A stretch of DNA of 64,000 nt from positions 46,056 through 110,055 of the forward strand of contig CAYNHZ010000005.1 of NCBI GenBank assembly GCA_964397445.1, read 5' to 3'. Position 1 is the stretch's first letter. Each line of letters begins with the position of its first letter. Of the stretch, positions 45,300 through 52,766 are shown piece after piece. The position numbers and the translations under genes were made by a program. Source of the stretch: CAYNHZ01 sp964397445. Its GTDB lineage: Bacteria; Bacteroidota; Bacteroidia; Bacteroidales; UBA932. The notes under the pieces are model-generated. The model was not told the origin of the DNA and did not search any database. It worked only from the letters and a program-made list of their open reading frames with translations.

Positions 45300-47960
45300 A
45301 TGCAAAAAAAAATACTTTATTTTTTCCTTGCCTTTATCGTTATTAACGGTTGTGCAAAGAGAGAGGTTGTTGTGGATGATGCTGTTATTAAAGTTGAAGG
45401 GAAGAGTATCAGTCTTTCAAAATTAGTTCCCGGTGAGATGCGAATAAAAGTGACTGAAGATTTCGCGCAAAAATTAGAATTATCAATCTCTCGGGAGGGT
45501 GATCTCACTTCAAATGTAAAATCTGTTGAGAATGTTATCAATTCGCTTAATATAATTAAGATAGAACGTACATTTCCTTACGCTGGAAAATTTGAAAAGC
45601 GGACAAGAGAGGAAGGGCTTCATCTTTGGTACGATGTGGTTTTTGATCCCTCTGTTGCTTTGACTAAAGCTGATGGAGATCTATCTAAAATAGAGGGTGT
45701 TACTATTGTTGAATACCGACCTAAAACGATAAGAATTGGCGATAATAGTGCTGAGGTGATTGATCTTTCGGGTTCTGATATTAATAGATCGGGATATACC
45801 CAAACTTCTACCTATCCTTTTGATGACCCTTTACTCCCCTCTCAGTGGCACTATTATAATGATGGTTCAGGGCCAGGAGGAGCAATAAGTGGTTCTGATA
45901 TAAATGTCCTCCCAGTATGGAAAAATATTACTACCGGAAAATCAACAGTTATTGTCGGAATAGTTGATGGTGGAGTGGATTGGAGTCACGAGGATTTAAA
46001 TGATAATATGTGGCGAAATCCGGATCAAACAGGAGATCGTATTTATGGATATAATTTTGTAAGTGATGGGTATCTTGTTACCCCAGATAATCACGGAACC
46101 CACGTAGCGGGAACAGTTGCTGCTGTGAATAATAATGGAAAAGGTGTTTCAGGTGTTGCAGGTGGAGATTATTCGAAAGGGATTAAAGGGGTGCTTTTGA
46201 TGTCTTGTCAAATATTTCAAGGTGAAGATAGTGGGGGAGGATCTAAGGCGATTAAGTGGAGTGCCGACCACGGTGCTGTTATCTCTCAAAATAGTTGGGG
46301 CTATCCTGAGGCGACTTTTACTCCGGCTTCAGATAAGGCGGCAATTGATTACTTTAATAAATATGCAGGATTAGATGAGAACCAAAATCAAGTTGGTCCT
46401 ATGAAGGGTGGTATTGTGATATTTGCTGCCGGAAATGAGGATCGAAATATTGGTTTTCCGAGTGAGTATGAAGGCGCACTTGCTGTTGCCTCAATCTCTT
46501 CAGATTATAAGAGAGCTTACTATTCAAATTATGGTCCTTGGGTGGATATATGTTCACCCGGTGGAGATGCAAAGAAGGGGGCAATGGTTATTAGTACATT
46601 ACCTGGTAATCAATATGGTAAAATGCAAGGGACATCTATGGCTTGTCCTCACGTCTCTGGTGTTGCAGCGTTGATTGTCTCTAAGCACGGTGGAATAGGG
46701 TTTACCCGTGAGGCGCTCTGGAATAGGCTTATCAAATTTGTAAAGCCAGTAGTAAAGGAGTATAACCCCAATTTTGAATTGGGAGCAGGTTTGGTAAATG
46801 CCTACGCTTCTGTAAGTGGCTCTAATGGTAACGCTCCTGATGCTGTATCGGATTACACATTGTCTTCAAACTCAAATACAATCACTTTTAATGTTGTTAT
46901 TCCAAGGGATAGTGATGATGATAAGCCTTCTGGTATTACAACCTATTTTAGTAAGTCACCTATTTCATCAACAGTTGGAGCAGGGGCTAAGTCGTTTGAG
47001 GTTGGCAGTCATAATGTTGGTGATGTGTTGACTTGCAAGGTGCAAGGTCTTGAATTTGATACCAAATATTATGTGGCTGTGGATGCTTACGATATTTCAG
47101 GCAATAAATCAAAGTTATCGGATGTGAAGCAGATCAGTACATTAAGTAATAACCCTCCTGTGATCAAACCGGATGACGGATTAACCGCTACCATTAAAGC
47201 TCACCAAAAAGTTTATCTCAATTTTACAATTGAGGAGGTTGACGGACACGAAATAACTCCCTCTTTGGAGCCACAAAATAGTGAGGCTGTTAGTGTTATT
47301 AAGTTAAGTGATGAGAAAGTTCAGGTGTCTATTGTCGGTAATAAAGTTCTTCCAGGAAATTATAATGTCAAATTGATTGTTTCAGATCCTTACGGAATGT
47401 CTTCAAATGTTGTGATAAATTATACTATTCTTGAAAATCACCCCCCTGTAGTATTGAAAGATGTTGAAGATATTCTTTTCGGAGCTAAAGGGCAATCGGA
47501 AGTATTGGATATGAATCAATATTTCTCAGATCAAGATGGTGAATCACTCACTTATACTGTCAATACTTCAAATAATACTGTTGCTAATATCAATTATAGT
47601 GATGGGAAATTATATATTACTGCTCTCTCCTATGGTTCTGTCGATATTACGATAGTTGCATCTGATGTGATGGGTAAGAGTGTGAGCAGTGCTTGTACTA
47701 TTCTTGTTAGAGATGAAAATCAAGAGATTGATATTTATCCAAATCCTGTAATTGATTTTCTAAATGTTCGACCTGCTAAAGAGGGTAAGGCAAATATCTC
47801 TATTTTTGGTAATTCCGGGGCGGTGTTGTATAAACAAGATATTGATATATCTCCATTTAACCCTGCCAAAATAGATATGACAACTTTTAAAGGTGGGGCA
47901 TATATTGTTATTGTAGCTGTTGATGGTAAAGAGATTAAACGTAATATTGTGAAACTGTGA
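45300..47960 (+). CDS. Subtilisin-like (S8) serine protease with lipoprotein signal and T9SS sorting domain
   Basis: An 886-residue exported protease. The N-terminus has a lipobox (VINGC, C18) and a propeptide-like region (about 25-160). The S8 domain shows the triad D223 (VGIVDGGVDW), H265 (NHGTHVAGT) and S446 (GTSMACPHVSG). Fibronectin-like and cadherin-like beta domains follow (about 525-800), then a type A T9SS sorting domain from about 807, beginning IDIYPNPVIDFLNVR. Type IX cargo is normally made with a plain signal peptide, so the Cys in the lipobox is notable. The stop overlaps the next ATG. Confidence 0.9.
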   Translation: MQKKILYFFLAFIVINGCAKREVVVDDAVIKVEGKSISLSKLVPGEMRIKVTEDFAQKLELSISREGDLTSNVKSVENVINSLNIIKIERTFPYAGKFEKRTREEGLHLWYDVVFDPSVALTKADGDLSKIEGVTIVEYRPKTIRIGDNSAEVIDLSGSDINRSGYTQTSTYPFDDPLLPSQWHYYNDGSGPGGAISGSDINVLPVWKNITTGKSTVIVGIVDGGVDWSHEDLNDNMWRNPDQTGDRIYGYNFVSDGYLVTPDNHGTHVAGTVAAVNNNGKGVSGVAGGDYSKGIKGVLLMSCQIFQGEDSGGGSKAIKWSADHGAVISQNSWGYPEATFTPASDKAAIDYFNKYAGLDENQNQVGPMKGGIVIFAAGNEDRNIGFPSEYEGALAVASISSDYKRAYYSNYGPWVDICSPGGDAKKGAMVISTLPGNQYGKMQGTSMACPHVSGVAALIVSKHGGIGFTREALWNRLIKFVKPVVKEYNPNFELGAGLVNAYASVSGSNGNAPDAVSDYTLSSNSNTITFNVVIPRDSDDDKPSGITTYFSKSPISSTVGAGAKSFEVGSHNVGDVLTCKVQGLEFDTKYYVAVDAYDISGNKSKLSDVKQISTLSNNPPVIKPDDGLTATIKAHQKVYLNFTIEEVDGHEITPSLEPQNSEAVSVIKLSDEKVQVSIVGNKVLPGNYNVKLIVSDPYGMSSNVVINYTILENHPPVVLKDVEDILFGAKGQSEVLDMNQYFSDQDGESLTYTVNTSNNTVANINYSDGKLYITALSYGSVDITIVASDVMGKSVSSACTILVRDENQEIDIYPNPVIDFLNVRPAKEGKANISIFGNSGAVLYKQDIDISPFNPAKIDMTTFKGGAYIVIVAVDGKEIKRNIVKL

Positions 47961-48907
47961 TGAGAGTATTATTAAATATTTTTGCCGTAGCTATTATTAT
48001 GGTTTCGGCTCTGCAAAGTGTGAAGGGACAAACGGCCTCTTTTATGGATGTCAATCCCGATCCGATTGCAATGGGGATGGCTAATGCAAATAGTGTTGTC
48101 TATGCAAATGCTTTTTCAATTTGGAATAATAGTGCAAATAGCGTGTTTTCTGAAAATAAAATGGATGTAGCAGCCTCTTATGGTATTTGGCAGCCATCAT
48201 CCTCTAAAAATAATGTTATTGCGGTAGCAGGTTATGGAAAGATTGCTAAATTTATGGCAGTTACAGCTGGGGTTAAGTATTTTACCCATAAGCCTTTTCA
48301 ATACACAGATAATTATAGCAATGTAAAAGGTAGTTATACTCCGAAGGAGTTATCTGCAGGTATTGGTCTTGCTTTTAGAATATTGCCAATTCTTTCTGCC
48401 TCTGTCAATTTTAACTATATTCTTTCAGATATGGCTAACGACAATGTAACTTCTGGTGCTAAAGCTGCGAATGCTTTTGCTGCTGACGCAGGATTACTTC
48501 TTCATTTAAAACATTTTAATGTCGCTCTTACTGCTTCTAATATAGGAACTAAGATCAATTATGGCTCTACCAACTCATATTCTTTGCCAGCAAATCTGAG
48601 ACTTGGTGCCGGGACCTCTTATGTGTTTAACAAGAAGCATAAGCTTACAGCAAATCTTCAAGGTGGAATGTTATTTAGTAACAGTGCCTTTTTCGGAGAG
48701 ATTGGGGCGGAGTATATGTTTAATGATATGGTAGCGATTCGTGCCGGGTATCATTATGGAGATAAAAATAAATACACCCCCTCTTATGCATCAGTAGGAC
48801 TTGGCGCAAAGTTTTTTGGAATATCACTAAATGCTGCATATCTTTTGGCAGGATCATCCTCACCAATAGGTAACTCATTTAATGTCTCCCTTGGTTGGGG
48901 TTTCTAA
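47960..48907 (+). CDS. PorV/PorQ-like outer-membrane barrel protein
   Basis: A 315-residue protein with a signal peptide (ending SVKGQ) and a long series of amphipathic strands, consistent with a beta barrel of the PorV/PorQ or FadL-like group. Recognisable features are the start MDVNPDPIAMGMANANSVVY with following AFSIWNNSA, a pattern shared by PorV-type proteins, and a C-terminal FNVSLGWGF. In the type IX system PorV shuttles sorting-domain cargo to the surface. I start at ATG 47960, overlapping the protease stop by one base (TGATG). Assignment to PorV or PorQ specifically is not certain. Confidence 0.75.
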   Translation: MRVLLNIFAVAIIMVSALQSVKGQTASFMDVNPDPIAMGMANANSVVYANAFSIWNNSANSVFSENKMDVAASYGIWQPSSSKNNVIAVAGYGKIAKFMAVTAGVKYFTHKPFQYTDNYSNVKGSYTPKELSAGIGLAFRILPILSASVNFNYILSDMANDNVTSGAKAANAFAADAGLLLHLKHFNVALTASNIGTKINYGSTNSYSLPANLRLGAGTSYVFNKKHKLTANLQGGMLFSNSAFFGEIGAEYMFNDMVAIRAGYHYGDKNKYTPSYASVGLGAKFFGISLNAAYLLAGSSSPIGNSFNVSLGWGF

Positions 48908-48956
48908 GGGCCTCGAGAGTGGCGTGTATATCTTGATATAAATAATTTAAAAAGAA

Positions 48957-48989
48957 GAGGATGGCTAAAACATATTTTTAGCCATCCTC
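48957..48989. terminator. Bidirectional terminator between barrel gene and broken gene
   Basis: GAGGATGGCTAAAA (48957-48970) pairs perfectly with TTTTAGCCATCCTC (48976-48989) over 14 bp around a 5-base loop. It lies 49 bases after the plus-strand stop at 48907 and just downstream of the minus-strand remnant ending at 49018. Confidence 0.85.
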
Positions 48990-49017
48990 ATTATTATTTG
49001 ATAGATGTGGGCGGGTT

Positions 49018-49313
49018 TTATTGTAGAACGCCGTCAAATGGATTTTGATCTCCTGCGGGCCAAATGCCTTGTTTTAGACTTTTGTTGTTTACCATCTCAT
49101 TGTTAGGGATTTGATATACAAAGCGCCAAGATTTTGCAGGGAATGGTTTATATCCACCATAGTTTATATGGTTTCCTTTTCTTTCGAGAGGTTTTTGGTT
49201 ACGGATGATATCGTACCAAGAGTAGCCCTCTCTATATAACTCTTTTCTCCGCTCAAGTAGTATTGATTCGATCAACTCTTTGCCTGAGGAGAGTGTGCGA
49301 TTTGCTCCTCATA
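49018..49313 (-). pseudogene. C-terminal fragment of a SusD-like lipoprotein
   Basis: A reading frame that matches only the last 95 or so residues of a SusD/RagB protein: RTLSSGKELIESILLERRKE, EGYSWYDIIRNQKPLERKG, and RFVYQIPNNEMVNNKSLKQ. These parallel the LxEILxERRxEL, GxRWFDLxR and IPxxEIxxN patterns of intact SusD. It has no start codon of its own except TTG at 49275, and stop codons close the frame immediately upstream at about 49314-49323. The roughly 400 upstream residues of a SusD are absent. It overlaps, in another frame, the end of the truncated lipoprotein, so it is a remnant. Confidence 0.75.
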
Positions 49314-49570
49314 ATCAAGAGGATATTACTCGGCACTATCTCTGCTATTTCACTAAGGTTTTTCTCCATCAGATTTATAGCTTCTACAGCTTCCGGTGTC
49401 CCCTTTATATAATCTTTAATATGTACTGTAAATCCTGAAAATTTCAAGTTGGCGTATGTAGATGTATCAATATCAGGATCTTCTGGAATAAATGGTTTAG
49501 TTTTGCACCCTACGCAAATGGGTAGGAATAGCCAAATCACAATGACGATTGTAAAGATTTTTGGTTTCAT
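49253..49570 (-). pseudogene. Truncated lipoprotein, N-terminus of a metallopeptidase-like family
   Basis: A 105-residue frame with a lipoprotein signal (WLFLPICVGC, C22) and then about 60 residues (KFSGFTVHIKDYIKGTPEAV and NLSEIAEIVPSNILLIMRS) that resemble residues about 685-740 of the S9-peptidase fusion encoded just downstream at 49586-52345, whose C-terminal domain holds HEFAH. The part that would carry the metal site is missing, replaced by the SusD fragment in another frame, so I read it as a truncated copy. It could in principle still yield a small lipoprotein. The similarity is weak and judged by eye. Confidence 0.55.
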
Positions 49571-49585
49571 AAATTAATTTAAGAA

Positions 49586-52345
49586 TTATTCTTGATTGTA
49601 AAGGTTAACTTTTTTATGTTTACTGATTTGAAGTGGAGTGTTTGGGAAAAATCTTGCCATCAATTCATACAATGCTGGATCATACCTTTTTAACTCTTCT
49701 CGTGTATTTACCCTATTGTGTTTCCCATCTGGTTTGGATACCTCTGCATTGACATTGAACCAGTTTTGTACCCCCTCTGCAAAATACTCTTCGATATTTG
49801 TAGCTGTGTATGTGTTATACCAAAGTCCTTTTGCTTTTGCAGAATCTAAGGCAGTTTGAAGTTCATTGTTGAATTCCGGATAGATAGGGGAGATGCCTAC
49901 ATTATGTATTGTGTGGGCAAACTCGTGTATCATAATGTCCTCTGCGTGATATTTATCAATTTGATATGCAAGAATATTCTCCTCAGCGCAAGTTGAGAAT
50001 GGAAAGTTGATTGTGCCGCCGAGCCCTCTTGCCCTTAGATTCCAATTGATAGTTGTGTCATTAATTAGATATGAATGTTCAGGAATATCTGTGGTCCCTT
50101 CGTATCTTGCCATTATTCCAATTCTCGTATTGTGATCGGTGAGAGATTTCATTACATCTTTTGGCATCATATCTGTCATTGCCTTAAGGGTAGCGTATGC
50201 TGCTACAAAGCAAGAATCGGGAACTCTCCAAGAGCTGCATACGTGGATTCCGTTTACATTCATATACTTTTTATAATACGGATCTAATTTTAAATTTGCA
50301 GGGGGAGCGGTTATCTGTGGTTTCTCATTGTATGACAGTGTCTCTACTTCCTCAGATAGGTGATTGTCCCTTAAATTGCGAATGAAAAACTCGAATATTC
50401 TCTCTGTAATATACTTACTACCAAGTGAATGTGTATGACCTGGTAGATATAATTGTTCAAAAGATTTATTGGCTTTAATAAGGGCATCTACAACTTGAAG
50501 GGTAGAAGTTGGATCTACATTATCATCCAATTCCCCATTTATCAAAAGCAATTTACCCTCTAAAAGGTGTGCATTATCAACATTGGAACTCTCCGAGTAC
50601 CATTTCCCTATAGGGTATCCCATCCATTGTTCGTTCCACCATATTTTATCCATTCTGTTATCGTGGCAACCACATAATGATACTGCAACAGTGTAAAAAT
50701 CTTTATGGAAAAGTAGAGCAGACATTGCATTCTGTCCCCCTGCAGAATATCCGTAAATCCCCACACCTCGAGAGATATCCATATAAGGGTATTTCTCTGA
50801 TGCTGCTTTTATCCAGAGTTTTCGATCAGGAAAACCTGCGTCTTTCAGATTGCGCCAGCAAACATCGTGGAATGCTTTTGAGCGGTTTGCTGTCCCCATC
50901 CCATCGATACATACGACAATGAATCCCGATTCTACCAATTTATGGAATCGGAGAACTGGTGCAAAATCTTTTGTGACATGAGCGTCGTGAGGACCTGCGT
51001 AGATATATTCGACAACAGGGTATTTTTTCGATGAATCAAAGTTTGAAGGGCGATAGATAGTCCCCCAAATATCAGTTTTACCATCCCTCCCTTTCGATGA
51101 AAATACTTCTGGCATAGTCCACTCCTTCTCAAGGAGGGAAGAAATGTCTGATTTCCCAAGATCAATAACTAACTTGCCATCTTTTACCGACCTGATTACG
51201 CTACTTGAGGCAAGATCAGGTCGTGAATAAACATCGAAGAAATGTTTTTTATCGGGTGAAAATGTAATTCTGTGGTTTGCATTTTCCGGAGTTAGATCTG
51301 TTAGTTTCTTTCCATCTAATGACAGTTTATAAAAATGTTTATTGTAAGGATCTTCCCCTGCATTTTTGCCGTTACCCATAAATATTATGTATCCATTCTC
51401 TTCGTTCACTTCAATAACCTCTTGGACAATCCATTCCCCTTTAGTGAGTTGTTTGAGTGTCTCACCTGTTTTGGCATCTAATATATATAAGTGTCTCCAG
51501 CCGTCCCGCTCTGATGACCATATAATCTGAGTGTCATTTTTGATAAATTTGTAATAGCAACGATAGTAGTGTACAAAGGTTTCAAATGATTCGTTTGCGG
51601 AGACGGATGTGGTACCATCCGTTGCATCTACCCTAATGATCTGATAGACTTGATGTCCCCTTTGATTATATGTGAAGAAGTATGCTTTAGAATCTTCGCT
51701 CCATTTAATAAATTCTATATCAAATTGGTTTTCATATGGTTTAGTATTTATTGAAAGCTGTTTTCCGTTTTCAGCATCAAAAAGAGAGGGTTTTTTAATT
51801 GGGATGAGATCTCCCGGCTTGTAGTAATCTCTCCATTGTAGAATTGGTTGTTTCTGATTTTTCGGAGAGGATTCAATCAAAGGTATTCTGTGTGGAGGGG
51901 CATCTTGATTTAGTGTAGCAGCTATTTTTTTTGAGTCAGGAGACCAAACTATATTGTCGTAACTCATATTGGAGGTTCCGTCAAAGCTAAGTTGTAGCTC
52001 TATCTTATTCTCCCTTATCCAGACATTATTGTCCTTTATAAAGGCCTCTTTTTTTCCATCAGGGGATACGATAATCTCTTTCTTCACCCATTCAGGACGT
52101 TCTCCTCTTTTCATTTCCAACTCTTTGCAAGGTGTTATTGCTTTTGAGCTTAGATTTGCACTATATGACTCTTTACCCGATTTGGAGTAGATTTGATATA
52201 CAACATTATTGTTGTCAGTCCATTGGATATTAAATGGTGAGTTATAAACTAATTTAAAATTATTGTTATAGTCTTGAGCTATAGATAATTGGAAAGTGTA
52301 GATTAGTACTATCAGAAGTAATAAAACTCGATTAATTATTCTCAT
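49586..52345 (-). CDS. S9 prolyl oligopeptidase (DPP IV-like) fused to a C-terminal HExxH domain
   Basis: A 919-residue exported peptidase. A signal peptide (about 1-23, LLLLIVLIYTFQLSIAQ) leads to a DPP IV-type beta propeller (about 30-430) and an S9 hydrolase domain with nucleophile S534 in GYSAGGQN, Asp near 607 in LDDNVDP and His near 638 in LPGHTHSLG. Standard DPP IV proteins end at about 730. Here some 220 extra residues follow, with HEFAHTIH (H807, H811) and a downstream Glu in NIEEYFAEGVQNWF, the pattern of a gluzincin-type zinc peptidase. Both active sites look intact. It likely trims peptides in the periplasm or at the surface. Confidence 0.88.
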   Translation of the reverse strand: MRIINRVLLLLIVLIYTFQLSIAQDYNNNFKLVYNSPFNIQWTDNNNVVYQIYSKSGKESYSANLSSKAITPCKELEMKRGERPEWVKKEIIVSPDGKKEAFIKDNNVWIRENKIELQLSFDGTSNMSYDNIVWSPDSKKIAATLNQDAPPHRIPLIESSPKNQKQPILQWRDYYKPGDLIPIKKPSLFDAENGKQLSINTKPYENQFDIEFIKWSEDSKAYFFTYNQRGHQVYQIIRVDATDGTTSVSANESFETFVHYYRCYYKFIKNDTQIIWSSERDGWRHLYILDAKTGETLKQLTKGEWIVQEVIEVNEENGYIIFMGNGKNAGEDPYNKHFYKLSLDGKKLTDLTPENANHRITFSPDKKHFFDVYSRPDLASSSVIRSVKDGKLVIDLGKSDISSLLEKEWTMPEVFSSKGRDGKTDIWGTIYRPSNFDSSKKYPVVEYIYAGPHDAHVTKDFAPVLRFHKLVESGFIVVCIDGMGTANRSKAFHDVCWRNLKDAGFPDRKLWIKAASEKYPYMDISRGVGIYGYSAGGQNAMSALLFHKDFYTVAVSLCGCHDNRMDKIWWNEQWMGYPIGKWYSESSNVDNAHLLEGKLLLINGELDDNVDPTSTLQVVDALIKANKSFEQLYLPGHTHSLGSKYITERIFEFFIRNLRDNHLSEEVETLSYNEKPQITAPPANLKLDPYYKKYMNVNGIHVCSSWRVPDSCFVAAYATLKAMTDMMPKDVMKSLTDHNTRIGIMARYEGTTDIPEHSYLINDTTINWNLRARGLGGTINFPFSTCAEENILAYQIDKYHAEDIMIHEFAHTIHNVGISPIYPEFNNELQTALDSAKAKGLWYNTYTATNIEEYFAEGVQNWFNVNAEVSKPDGKHNRVNTREELKRYDPALYELMARFFPNTPLQISKHKKVNLYNQE

Positions 52346-52692
52346 AGGTGTTTCGTTTTAATAAATAATTCTTTCATCATGGTATAATAATCCACCACAA
52401 AGGGATTCAACGGTTAATACAGATGTTAACACACCAAATCTTATTGTTAAATATGAACTATTAAAATATAGGTATTACTTAGGACGAGTAGCCAATACGA
52501 GATTGGTTACATAGAAAAAACCGAAATAGTGAAAGAGGTGCCGGAATCAGCACATAAGACAATTATATAAACCTCTACCGATATGTCCGTATATTTTGAG
52601 TACGAATATGTAATCTTGCATAGTAGTATGTTTAAATTCGGTATAAAATTAAATATTTTTTGAATACAAAAAAATATTTTGAAAAAAAATTA
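52346..52692. other. Intergenic stretch upstream of the S9 peptidase gene
   Basis: About 350 bases between the S9 start and the rpoC terminator with no credible gene. A short hairpin is visible (GTGC at 52539, GCAC at 52551). On the minus strand a 24-codon frame ends near 52476 in FFYVTNLVLATRPK, without a start codon. I see no clear TAnnTTTG promoter for the peptidase gene. Confidence 0.5.
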
Positions 52693-52742
52693 ATTAAAAA
52701 TAAAAAAAAAGTGACAAGAGATATTTTTTTACCTCTTGTCAC
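52693..52742 (-). terminator. Rho-independent terminator of the rpoBC operon
   Basis: On the minus strand GTGACAAGAG (52742-52733 as read) pairs perfectly with CTCTTGTCAC (52720-52711) over 10 bp with a 12-base loop, followed by a nine-T run. It lies 25 bases after the rpoC stop. Confidence 0.92.
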
Positions 52743-52766
52743 TCTCTATGAGAGGGGGAAGCTAAA

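Noticed and set aside
31905..48907. Classification of the region as a polysaccharide utilisation locus
   Set aside because: SusC/SusD pairs are present but no carbohydrate-active enzyme or dedicated regulator is found, so the label is not supported.
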